Below are positions 14,350-20,389 of a DNA stretch of 20,389 bases, one piece after another; positions within the stretch are counted from its first letter, which is position 1, and every line of letters begins with the position of its first letter. The DNA is taken from positions 1-20,389 of the forward strand of contig JADGHK010000004.1 of NCBI GenBank assembly GCA_019686145.1, read 5' to 3'. Made by a program: the position numbers and the translations under genes. The DNA comes from Bryobacteraceae bacterium. Lineage in GTDB: Bacteria; Acidobacteriota; Terriglobia; Bryobacterales; Bryobacteraceae. Under the pieces are notes generated by a model. The model did not search any database. It saw nothing but the letters and a program-made list of their open reading frames with translations, and was not told the origin of the DNA.

Positions 14350-15138
14350 TCAGGCGTGGGCGGCTGCCTCATCGAGCAGCGCCGCCGAATCGCGATCGAG
14401 GTAGAGGGTGGCGTTTGGATGCCGGCGCAAGATTGAAGCCGGACATGCGGTCTCGATCGGACCGTTCAGCGCCGCTCGAACGGCTACGCTCTTTGTCGGA
14501 CCCGGGACGACGACAATAGCCCGCGGAACGCGGGTGAGGGCGGGCACGGTGAGCGTCAGCGCGTATCGCGGGACATCATCCAGAGTTGGGAAGGCGCCGT
14601 CGTTGACCTGCTGCTGCCGGCACACCTCATCGAGCTCGACTTTCTTAACGAGCACCGGATCCTGGAAGTCACAGACGGGAGGATCGTTGAAGGCGATGTG
14701 TCCGTTCTCTCCAATCCCCATAATCACAAGGCCCGGCTGATTGGCCTCGAGCAGCGCCGCGTAGCGCCGGCACTCTGCCTCAATGTCCGGCGCATCTCCC
14801 CCAATCTCATGAAAGGCCGCCAGCGGGACGTGCTTCACCAGGTGTTCCTGGAGAAAGCGGCGGAATGAGGCCGGATGCTCCTTTGTCATTCCCACATACT
14901 CGTCCATGTGGAACGCCGTCACGCGACTCCAATCGATGGAGGAATCGGAGCGGAGGGCCGTCAGGCATTCGACTTGAGAGGCCGCGCAGGCGAAGATCAC
15001 TTTCGCCTGTCCTTCTCTTTCGATTAGCTCGCGGATTCGCGCCGCAGCCGCCTCGGCTGCCGCTGCACCCATCCTGGCGCGGTCCGGGTGAATTTCCACC
15101 GCCAGCTGCTCGCGCCTAAACTTCACGGGTTGTATCAA
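14350..15138 (-). CDS. Glucosamine-6-phosphate deaminase-family protein (NagB-like)
   Basis: A 262-residue NagB/6-phosphogluconolactonase-fold protein. NagB converts glucosamine-6-phosphate to fructose-6-phosphate and ammonia. Present: AFHMDEYVGM (D79, E80, matching the general-base Asp of NagB) and IMGIGENGHIAFNDPP (H147). Compared with E. coli NagB, the catalytic Asp141 position is N145 (Asn is also seen in Gram-positive NagB), Glu148 is D152, and the usual ATGSTP-type phosphate loop reads CAASQ. So it is a divergent branch, and deaminase activity is likely but not certain. The start is TTG 15138: GGGAGG lies 8 bases upstream (15152-15147), and no better codon exists near the conserved N-terminus. 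A TACAAT on this strand (15177-15172) may be the -10. It diverges from the adaptor operon; no N-acetylglucosamine genes are adjacent. Confidence 0.83.
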   Translation of the reverse strand: MIQPVKFRREQLAVEIHPDRARMGAAAAEAAAARIRELIEREGQAKVIFACAASQVECLTALRSDSSIDWSRVTAFHMDEYVGMTKEHPASFRRFLQEHLVKHVPLAAFHEIGGDAPDIEAECRRYAALLEANQPGLVIMGIGENGHIAFNDPPVCDFQDPVLVKKVELDEVCRQQQVNDGAFPTLDDVPRYALTLTVPALTRVPRAIVVVPGPTKSVAVRAALNGPIETACPASILRRHPNATLYLDRDSAALLDEAAAHA

Positions 15139-15224
15139 GATTACATCCTCCCTGGTACATTACATCCACGGATTGTATCGGAAATACCCCCTCCTACTTC
15201 CAGGTTTTTTCTTTGCGTGCGCCT

Positions 15225-15245
15225 AACCGGTTTTAGAGTGGCCAC
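15225..15245. promoter_or_regulatory. Adjacent palindromes in the nagB/adaptor-operon divergent gap
   Basis: Two perfect 8-bp palindromes lie 5 bases apart: AACCGGTT (15225-15232) and GTGGCCAC (15238-15245). They sit upstream of the adaptor operon and about 90 bases from the nagB-like start. They could be regulator sites, but palindromes this short also arise by chance in GC-rich DNA. No convincing -35/-10 pair for the adaptor operon was found in this gap. Confidence 0.25.
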
Positions 15246-15283
15246 GTCTAATGCTAACGGGTGGCCTCGTAGGCAACTTATAC

Positions 15284-15323
15284 GGCAGCCTCTCGTTACA
15301 CGGAAGCCTCTATGGAAGCCTCT
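15284..15323 (+). repeat. Three copies of a 10-base repeat at the adaptor operon start
   Basis: GGCAGCCTCT (15284-15293), GGAAGCCTCT (15302-15311) and GGAAGCCTCT (15314-15323), offset by 18 and 12 bases. The last two copies flank the upstream ATG candidate at 15312, and the second supplies GGAAG 5 bases before that ATG. The offsets are multiples of three, so in an open frame from 15251 the repeats encode a GSL-type repeat; this frame is probably not translated. Confidence 0.6.
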
Positions 15324-15344
15324 CCATCGGAATCTCTGCCTCCC

Positions 15345-16475
15345 ATGCACATCCTGTACGGCCTTTCTCGAGCCGGGCTACTGCCGTCGGCTACACTTTT
15401 GTGCTTCCTGCTTACAGGCTGCGGCACTCCGGCATTTCTGACAAACGCGCGGTCAACGGCCGACGCAGCCAGCAACGCCGGATCCGACCGGACGGCCAAG
15501 GTTGACGCGCCCCCGCCTGTCCGCACGATTCGGGCGACTGGAACGATACAAGCTCAGCGGGCATACAACATACAGGTGCCGCAGATCAGCGGGCAGAACA
15601 CACGCATCTCGATCACCAACCTTGTTCCCAATGGAACGCGAGTCAAGGAAGGGGACATTCTGGTCGAGTTTGACCGCACCCAGGAAATCGACAATTTGCG
15701 TGAGGCCCAGGCGAAGTACGACGAGCTGGCGCACAAGCTGGAACAGAAGAGAGCCGAGGTCCGCAACAACGCGGCCAAGCGCGCTGCAACGCTTCGCGAA
15801 GCTGAGGCGGATCTCGCAAAAGCGGAGCTTCAACTCCAGAAGGCGGAACTGCTGAGCGAGATTGACCGGCTGAAGAATGAGACCAAAGCAGAGAGCGCTC
15901 GTGCGCGCGTAGCGAGTCTCAGAAAGTCGAACCAGCTCCGGGACCAGGCGGAAGCCGCCGAGCTCAGGGTGGCGGAGCTCCAAAAGGAACGGCAGAGGCT
16001 GGTCGTCGAAAGGACACAGCGAAACCTGGAGCGGTTGGTCATTCGCGCGCCGATCGCGGGAATGACAGCGCTCGAAAGCATCTGGCGCAGCGGGTCGATG
16101 GGACCGGCTCAGATAGGAGATCAGGTCTGGCCCGGACAAACGCTCCTTCGCATTTTCGATCCATCGCTGATGCTAGTGGAAACGTCGGTCAGCGAGCCCG
16201 ACGGAGCAGCGCTGGTTCCTGGAGTGAAGGCGCGGATCCGCCTCGACGCATACCCGGAAGCGCTCTTCGATGGCGAGTTTGAATCGTCAAGCCCTGTCGC
16301 CTCGAGCGCCCTCGATACACCCATCAAGACCTTTGCCGCCCGCTTCCGGATTCAACAACTCGACCCCAGGCTCCTGCCTGACCTGTCCGCGTCTGTCGAG
16401 ATCGAAGTTTCAAACAAGCCAGCCGGTGCTCTGGCTGCCTCCGTCCCATCCTCAAATGGGAGATCAGCTCAATGA
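15345..16475 (+). CDS. HlyD/MacA-type periplasmic adaptor, lipoprotein (adaptor 1)
   Basis: A 376-residue membrane-fusion protein that would link an inner-membrane exporter to an outer-membrane channel. The N-terminus MHILYGLSRAGLLPSATLLC is followed by the lipobox LLTGC, with C26 as the lipidated residue. Then comes a half-lipoyl segment (GTIQAQRAYNIQVPQISGQN and VKEGDILVEFDRTQ), a long charged coiled-coil hairpin (about 110-230, with repeated EAQAKYDEL- and AELQKERQRL-type heptads), the returning half-lipoyl segment VIRAPIAGM, and a beta-barrel domain (LVETSVSEPD to LLPDLSASVEIEV). It stops there: the C-terminal membrane-proximal domain present in its two neighbours is missing. ATG 15345 is chosen for signal-peptide geometry; ATG 15312, with GGAAG 5 bases upstream, is a real alternative. 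Its stop overlaps the next start (ATGA). Confidence 0.88.
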   Translation: MHILYGLSRAGLLPSATLLCFLLTGCGTPAFLTNARSTADAASNAGSDRTAKVDAPPPVRTIRATGTIQAQRAYNIQVPQISGQNTRISITNLVPNGTRVKEGDILVEFDRTQEIDNLREAQAKYDELAHKLEQKRAEVRNNAAKRAATLREAEADLAKAELQLQKAELLSEIDRLKNETKAESARARVASLRKSNQLRDQAEAAELRVAELQKERQRLVVERTQRNLERLVIRAPIAGMTALESIWRSGSMGPAQIGDQVWPGQTLLRIFDPSLMLVETSVSEPDGAALVPGVKARIRLDAYPEALFDGEFESSSPVASSALDTPIKTFAARFRIQQLDPRLLPDLSASVEIEVSNKPAGALAASVPSSNGRSAQ

Positions 16476-17728
16476 GGATCCTCAACAGGCCCGAATGGCG
16501 GCGAACCTTCCGGTTTTGGCTGATCTTTTTGGTAGTGTGTTCCGTCATCATCGCTGGCGGCTGGGGTGCGCGCGAGATCCGGCAGGCTCGGGCCGCGGTC
16601 GATCTTCCCATGGCTCCGGCGCGACAGGGGGAATTCCTCGTTATCGTGCCCTGCCGAGGTGAACTGGTCGCCGGGCGCTCCGTACAGCTTACAGCCCCGA
16701 ACATACCGAACCTTCAAATCGTCTGGACGGCGCCGGCCGGCTCCCCTGTGAAGCGGGGCGATGTCGTCCTGCGCTTTGATTCGAGTGCCGCAGCCCAGCA
16801 ATTGCAGGAGAAGGAAGCTGCGCTTCAGCAGGCGGCGGCCGCCCTGGAGCAGGCTGAGGCGGAGGCGCGGATTACGGCGGAGCAGGACCAGCGTGATCTG
16901 CTGGCGGCCCAGTACGAGGTTGAGAAGGCAAGGCTTGAAGTTTCCAAACAGGAGATTATGAGCCGCCTTCAAGGCGAGGAAGCCAAGATTGCGCTGCGCA
17001 TGGCTGAAGATAAGCTGCGCGTGCAACAGGCCGCAAACGAGCTGAACAGAGCTTCCAATGCCGCGAAGATTGCGGCCGCAAAGAGGCAGCTGGAGGGGGC
17101 TCGGGCGGACGTGGAACTGATCCGGCGTCGCCTGGGGCAGATGGAGGTCAGGGCGCCGAGCGACGGCGTCGTCGTATTTCTCAATAACTACGCGCAAGGC
17201 TGGATGAACGCCAAGCCCTTCAAGGCGGGCGACAGCGTCTTTCCCGGGAGCCCCATTGGCGAGATCCCCGATTTGAAGTCCCTCCACCTGAAAGGCAAGC
17301 TGGAAGAGATTGACCGAGGCCGAATCAAACTCTCCCAGGCGGCGCGCATCCATGTGGACTCGCTGCCGGAGAAGACGTTCGCCGGGGAGCTCGCCGCGAT
17401 TTCTCCGCTGACCGAAAGAAGCTTTGAATGGCCTCCAACAAGAAGCTTCCGCGCCTTTGCGAGGCTGAAGGAGTTCGATAGCCGGCTGCGGCCCGGGATG
17501 AACGGGCGCGCTGACATCATCATCGAACGCATTCCCAACGCGGTAAGCATCCCGGCCAAGGCGTTGTTTACGCGGAATGGGAAGCCGGTGGTGTTTGTTC
17601 CCGCCAGGCGTGAATACAAGGCCGTAGAAGTCGAAATCCAGGCACGCAATGCGGATGAAGTGGCTGTGAAGGGATTAGCTCCGGGAACGATGGTCACGTT
17701 AGTGGAAGTAGTGGAGAGGAAGCCGTGA
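16472..17728 (+). CDS. HlyD/MacA-type periplasmic adaptor (adaptor 2)
   Basis: A 418-residue membrane-fusion protein anchored by one N-terminal helix (FWLIFLVVCSVIIAGGW, about 13-29). Domains: beta strands and half-lipoyl (LVIVPCRGELVAGRSVQL, VKRGDVVLRFDSS), an alanine/glutamate-rich coiled-coil hairpin at about 105-225 (AALQQAAAALEQAEAEA to AKRQLEGARADVELI), half-lipoyl MEVRAPSDGVVVF, beta-barrel (LHLKGKLEEIDRGRI to LRPGMNGRADIII), and a complete membrane-proximal domain (VSIPAKALFTRNGKPVVFVP to GLAPGTMVTLVEVV). ATG 16472 overlaps the stop of adaptor 1, and its own stop overlaps the next start, so the proteins are probably made in fixed proportion. I did not find the R-L-S tip motif of TolC-binding adaptors by eye. 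Confidence 0.92.
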   Translation: MRILNRPEWRRTFRFWLIFLVVCSVIIAGGWGAREIRQARAAVDLPMAPARQGEFLVIVPCRGELVAGRSVQLTAPNIPNLQIVWTAPAGSPVKRGDVVLRFDSSAAAQQLQEKEAALQQAAAALEQAEAEARITAEQDQRDLLAAQYEVEKARLEVSKQEIMSRLQGEEAKIALRMAEDKLRVQQAANELNRASNAAKIAAAKRQLEGARADVELIRRRLGQMEVRAPSDGVVVFLNNYAQGWMNAKPFKAGDSVFPGSPIGEIPDLKSLHLKGKLEEIDRGRIKLSQAARIHVDSLPEKTFAGELAAISPLTERSFEWPPTRSFRAFARLKEFDSRLRPGMNGRADIIIERIPNAVSIPAKALFTRNGKPVVFVPARREYKAVEVEIQARNADEVAVKGLAPGTMVTLVEVVERKP

Positions 17729-19017
17729 GGAAGTGGATTCTGGCTGTTCTCTCGATCGCCGCCCTCCTCGCGCTGTTTGCATTGGGAGGAGCGCGGGTTT
17801 ACCAGCAAGTGAATGCAGCGTCGATGGGGAAAACGGTGCCGACGACAAGCGTGCAGTTGGGTGACGTTGTTTTCTCCGTCACTGCCCGCGGCGATCTGCA
17901 GGGCGGCAATTCCATCATGCTCACCGCGCCGATGACCGGAGCCCGGGAGCTGATCCTCAAGCAACTGCGCAGGTCCGGAGAGCTGGTGCGTGAAGGCGAC
18001 ATCGTTGCCCAGTTCGACACCACCGAGGAAGAGTACAAGCTGCGCGAAGCCGAAGCGGACCTTGCAGAAGCGGAGCAGAAGGTAATCCAGGCGAAAGCGG
18101 AGAGCGCTGCGCGAGAAGAGGAAGACAACTATGCGCTGATCAAGGCGCGCGCGGAACTTCGGATCGCGGAGCTTGAAGCTCGCCGCAACCCTTTGCTGGC
18201 CGCCATCGCCGCACGGCAAAACGATCTCGCCGTCCAGGCAGCACGGGATCAGTTGAACCAGTTGGAGAAAGATCTGGCGGCGCGGCGCGCCACAAGCGAC
18301 GCGGGTATTGCGATGCAGGAGGCGGCCCGAAAGAAGGCACAGTCACAGGCAGAGACGGCGCGCCGCAACATCGAGTCCATGATGCTTCGGGCGAAGAGGG
18401 CGGGGTATGTATCGATCCAGCAGAACCAGAACAGCAACTTCTGGTATCCCGGTCTGGTGCTCCCACTGTTGCAGGTGGGCGATACGGTGCGCGCCGGCAT
18501 GGCCGTCGCACAGATCCTGGACATGAAGAACTGGGAAGTCGTGGCTCGTATCTCCGAACTCGATCGGGGGCATCTGGCTCTCGGCCAGAAGGCGGAGATT
18601 ACAGTGGTGGCGCTTCCGGGGAAGGTGTTTCATGGCAGGATCAGCGATCTCGGCGGCACTACCGGACCTCCCTGGGACCGCAGGTTCGAGTGCAAACTCA
18701 CACTCGACGACCCTCAGCCCGAGCTGCGGCCGGGAATGAGCGCCCGCATCGTAATCACCACCGAGAAGAAGACTGGCGTGCTCTGGGTGCCCTCTCAAGC
18801 CGTTTTTGAAAGCGACGGCAGGACGTTCGTGTACCTGAAGACGCCCGAAGGATTCCGGCCGGCAGACGTGAAAGTTGTGCGCCGGAGCGAAAGCCAGGTG
18901 GTGATTGAGGGACTCAAACAGGGGCAACTGGTGGCGCTTGCGAGTCCCGATCAGAAAGCGGATGCCGGACAGGGCAAGCGTGGTCCGGCCGCGGCTACAA
19001 AGGCGATGGCGAGATGA
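17725..19017 (+). CDS. HlyD/MacA-type periplasmic adaptor (adaptor 3)
   Basis: A 430-residue membrane-fusion protein with an N-terminal anchor helix (ILAVLSIAALLALFALGG, about 4-21). It has half-lipoyl (VVFSVTARGDLQGGNSIML, VREGDIVAQFDTTEE), a coiled-coil hairpin at about 105-220 (EAEADLAEAEQKVIQAKAES to AETARRNIESMML), half-lipoyl LRAKRAGYVSI, beta-barrel (VVARISELDRGHLALGQ to LRPGMSARIVITTE) and a membrane-proximal domain (LWVPSQAVFESDGRTFVYLK to GLKQGQLVALAS), followed by a short charged tail. The start is GTG 17725, overlapping the adaptor 2 stop as GTGA, with GGAGAGGAAG just upstream. After the hairpin it has an insertion, QQNQNSNFWYPGLVLPLLQ, also seen in weaker form in adaptor 2. The stop overlaps the permease start (ATGA). 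Confidence 0.92.
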   Translation: MRKWILAVLSIAALLALFALGGARVYQQVNAASMGKTVPTTSVQLGDVVFSVTARGDLQGGNSIMLTAPMTGARELILKQLRRSGELVREGDIVAQFDTTEEEYKLREAEADLAEAEQKVIQAKAESAAREEEDNYALIKARAELRIAELEARRNPLLAAIAARQNDLAVQAARDQLNQLEKDLAARRATSDAGIAMQEAARKKAQSQAETARRNIESMMLRAKRAGYVSIQQNQNSNFWYPGLVLPLLQVGDTVRAGMAVAQILDMKNWEVVARISELDRGHLALGQKAEITVVALPGKVFHGRISDLGGTTGPPWDRRFECKLTLDDPQPELRPGMSARIVITTEKKTGVLWVPSQAVFESDGRTFVYLKTPEGFRPADVKVVRRSESQVVIEGLKQGQLVALASPDQKADAGQGKRGPAAATKAMAR

Positions 19018-20273
19018 TCGACGGTCTCCAGCGGTTGATAGCGGACACGATTCAGGCCGCACAGAATCTGCGTGCGCAGAAAACACGAACCATGCTCACG
19101 GCATTGGGCATTGTGTTCGGGGTCGGCTCGGTGATCGGCATGCTCGCGATTGGGGCGGGAGCCCGGCAGGAATCGCTGCGCTTCATCGAAGAACTTGGCG
19201 TTCGTAATCTCATGATCGATTCCAGACCGGCGGCGAGCAGGGAGGAACTGCAGCAGCGCCGCCGCTCATCGCCGGGTCTTACCGAGCGCGACGTAAGAAT
19301 CTTGCAGGCAAACATTGACGCAATCGAGTTTCTTTCTCCGCGTCGAAGCCTGCATCCCGCGCGGCTTCTGCCCAAACCCTCGAAGGACACGCCCGGACTC
19401 CACGGGGTCTACCCCTCGTATGCCGTCATCCACAATCTCACTCCCGTGGAAGGACGTTTCTTCAATGAGAGCGAGGAGGCGGAGGCAGCAGCCGTGTGCG
19501 TGCTCGGAGAGGCAGCCAAAGTAAATCTGCTCGGCTACGGCAAGGCGATTGGACAATACATCAAGGTCAATGATACGTGGCTGCGGGTGATTGGGGTTCT
19601 GGGCCAGAAAGCCACGTCCGGCATGGACACTTCCGCCACCGCTTCTCAAGACAGGAACAACCTCATTTACATTCCATTCAATACGTTTCAGTACCGCTTT
19701 TGGGATACGAGCGGGTTCATGAAAGATGAGATCGATGGGGTGGATATCCGGCTGAAGGACGGCGCCGACAGTATCGAGGCGGCTCAGGTGGTCACAGCGA
19801 TTCTGAACTCAACACACCACAATACATCGGACTTTTCCGTCACGATTCCGGCAGCGCTTCTTGCTCAGCAGCAGCGCACGCAGACAATCTTCACCTACGT
19901 GATGGTCGCCATTGCGGCGATCTCGCTGCTGGTGGGCGGAATCGGGATCATGAATATTGTCCTGGCGACGGTAATGGAAAGAACCAGAGAGATTGGCATC
20001 CGGCGGGCCATTGGTGCGCGGCGCTGGGATATTGTCCGTCAATTCCTGACAGAATCCGTGCTCATTTCCGTTGGTGGCGGCGTGGCAGGCATCGGCTGCG
20101 GCTTCTTCCTCTCGTGGCTGATCGCGCGGGCGGCGGAGTGGACAACCATCGTTACCTCCGCGTCTGTAGTGGTGGCCTTTGGTGTCTCAGTTGTTGTCGG
20201 AGTTGCTTTTGGAATCTACCCTGCCTTGAAGGCATCGCGTATCGATCCGATTGAAGCGTTACGTTACGAGTGA
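19014..20273 (+). CDS. MacB/FtsX-type ABC transporter permease (no ATPase domain)
   Basis: A 419-residue permease with the MacB topology: helix 1 near 28-50 (TMLTALGIVFGVGSVIGMLA), a periplasmic MacB-type core of about 230 residues (GVRNLMIDSRP, VEGRFFNESE, VLGEAAKVNLLG, IKVNDTWLRVIGVL), then three helices in the FtsX domain at about 290-415 (YVMVAIAAISLLVGGIGIMN, SVLISVGGGVAGIGCGFF, VVVAFGVSVVVGVAFGIYPA). MERTREIGIRRAIGA and ASRIDPIEALRYE are family signatures. Unlike E. coli MacB there is no fused nucleotide-binding domain, so a separate ATPase is required. ATG 19014 overlaps the adaptor 3 stop. The 116 bases after its stop show no gene start, promoter or clear terminator, only a weak ATCC/GGAT hairpin near 20305-20319. 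Confidence 0.93.
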   Translation: MIDGLQRLIADTIQAAQNLRAQKTRTMLTALGIVFGVGSVIGMLAIGAGARQESLRFIEELGVRNLMIDSRPAASREELQQRRRSSPGLTERDVRILQANIDAIEFLSPRRSLHPARLLPKPSKDTPGLHGVYPSYAVIHNLTPVEGRFFNESEEAEAAAVCVLGEAAKVNLLGYGKAIGQYIKVNDTWLRVIGVLGQKATSGMDTSATASQDRNNLIYIPFNTFQYRFWDTSGFMKDEIDGVDIRLKDGADSIEAAQVVTAILNSTHHNTSDFSVTIPAALLAQQQRTQTIFTYVMVAIAAISLLVGGIGIMNIVLATVMERTREIGIRRAIGARRWDIVRQFLTESVLISVGGGVAGIGCGFFLSWLIARAAEWTTIVTSASVVVAFGVSVVVGVAFGIYPALKASRIDPIEALRYE

Positions 20274-20389
20274 TGCCAGCAGCGTTGAAAAGATGTTAAC
20301 AAATATCCACTTTTTGGATTAGCGAAAGTAGGTTCCGAGTTACTATATCCAGCGAGGGCCGCAACCGCCCCATCCCGGCATCCCGGCTC

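Noticed and set aside
15251..15505. Open frame encoding a GSL-type repeat (GSLSLHGSLYGSLSIG)
   Set aside because: No ribosome-binding site and out of frame with the real adaptor gene; it reflects the short DNA repeats at 15284-15323.

Overview
This 20.4 kb window is GC-rich (about 60% by eye, not counted) and densely coded. It carries 17 protein genes that I can support, one tRNA, and several candidate regulatory sites. The gene content suggests a Gram-negative bacterium, most likely an acidobacterium: TonB-type energy transducer, MacB-class permease with periplasmic adaptors, lipoprotein lipobox, SYLF protein, and an exported enolase-superfamily protein. No marker fixes the phylum, so this is inference. 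I see no phage gene, transposase, integrase, CRISPR array or toxin-antitoxin pair.

Left part (1-5319): the 3' end of a MacB/LolD-class ABC ATPase faces a Tat-signal-bearing enolase-superfamily protein. Divergent from that protein is a TonB-family energy transducer, which converges on a DedA/YqaA-like membrane protein. The membrane protein gene overlaps the end of ligA (NAD-dependent DNA ligase) through a TTGA junction.

Middle (5320-14024): a diacylglycerol-kinase-family lipid kinase diverges from ligA across about 40 bp that hold a symmetric -10 sequence. The kinase has no NTG start codon in front of its conserved N-terminus. An ABC-2 type exporter pair follows. On the opposite strand lies a tightly overlapping operon: MFS transporter, Old-Yellow-Enzyme-like FMN oxidoreductase, YgiT-type zinc finger protein, HIT hydrolase. 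Then come msrA, a SYLF-domain protein, and a 52-residue two-helix membrane protein that was found by direct reading.

Right part (14025-20389): tRNA-Asp(GTC) with an encoded CCA, then a glucosamine-6-phosphate-deaminase-family gene (nagB-like, TTG start). Divergent from it is a four-gene operon whose stops and starts all overlap: three consecutive HlyD/MacA-type adaptors (one lipoprotein, two anchored by an N-terminal helix) followed by a MacB-type permease with no ATPase domain. This triple-adaptor export module is the most unusual system in the window. Its ATPase and outer-membrane channel are not visible and may lie beyond position 20389.

No gap between genes exceeds about 250 bases.
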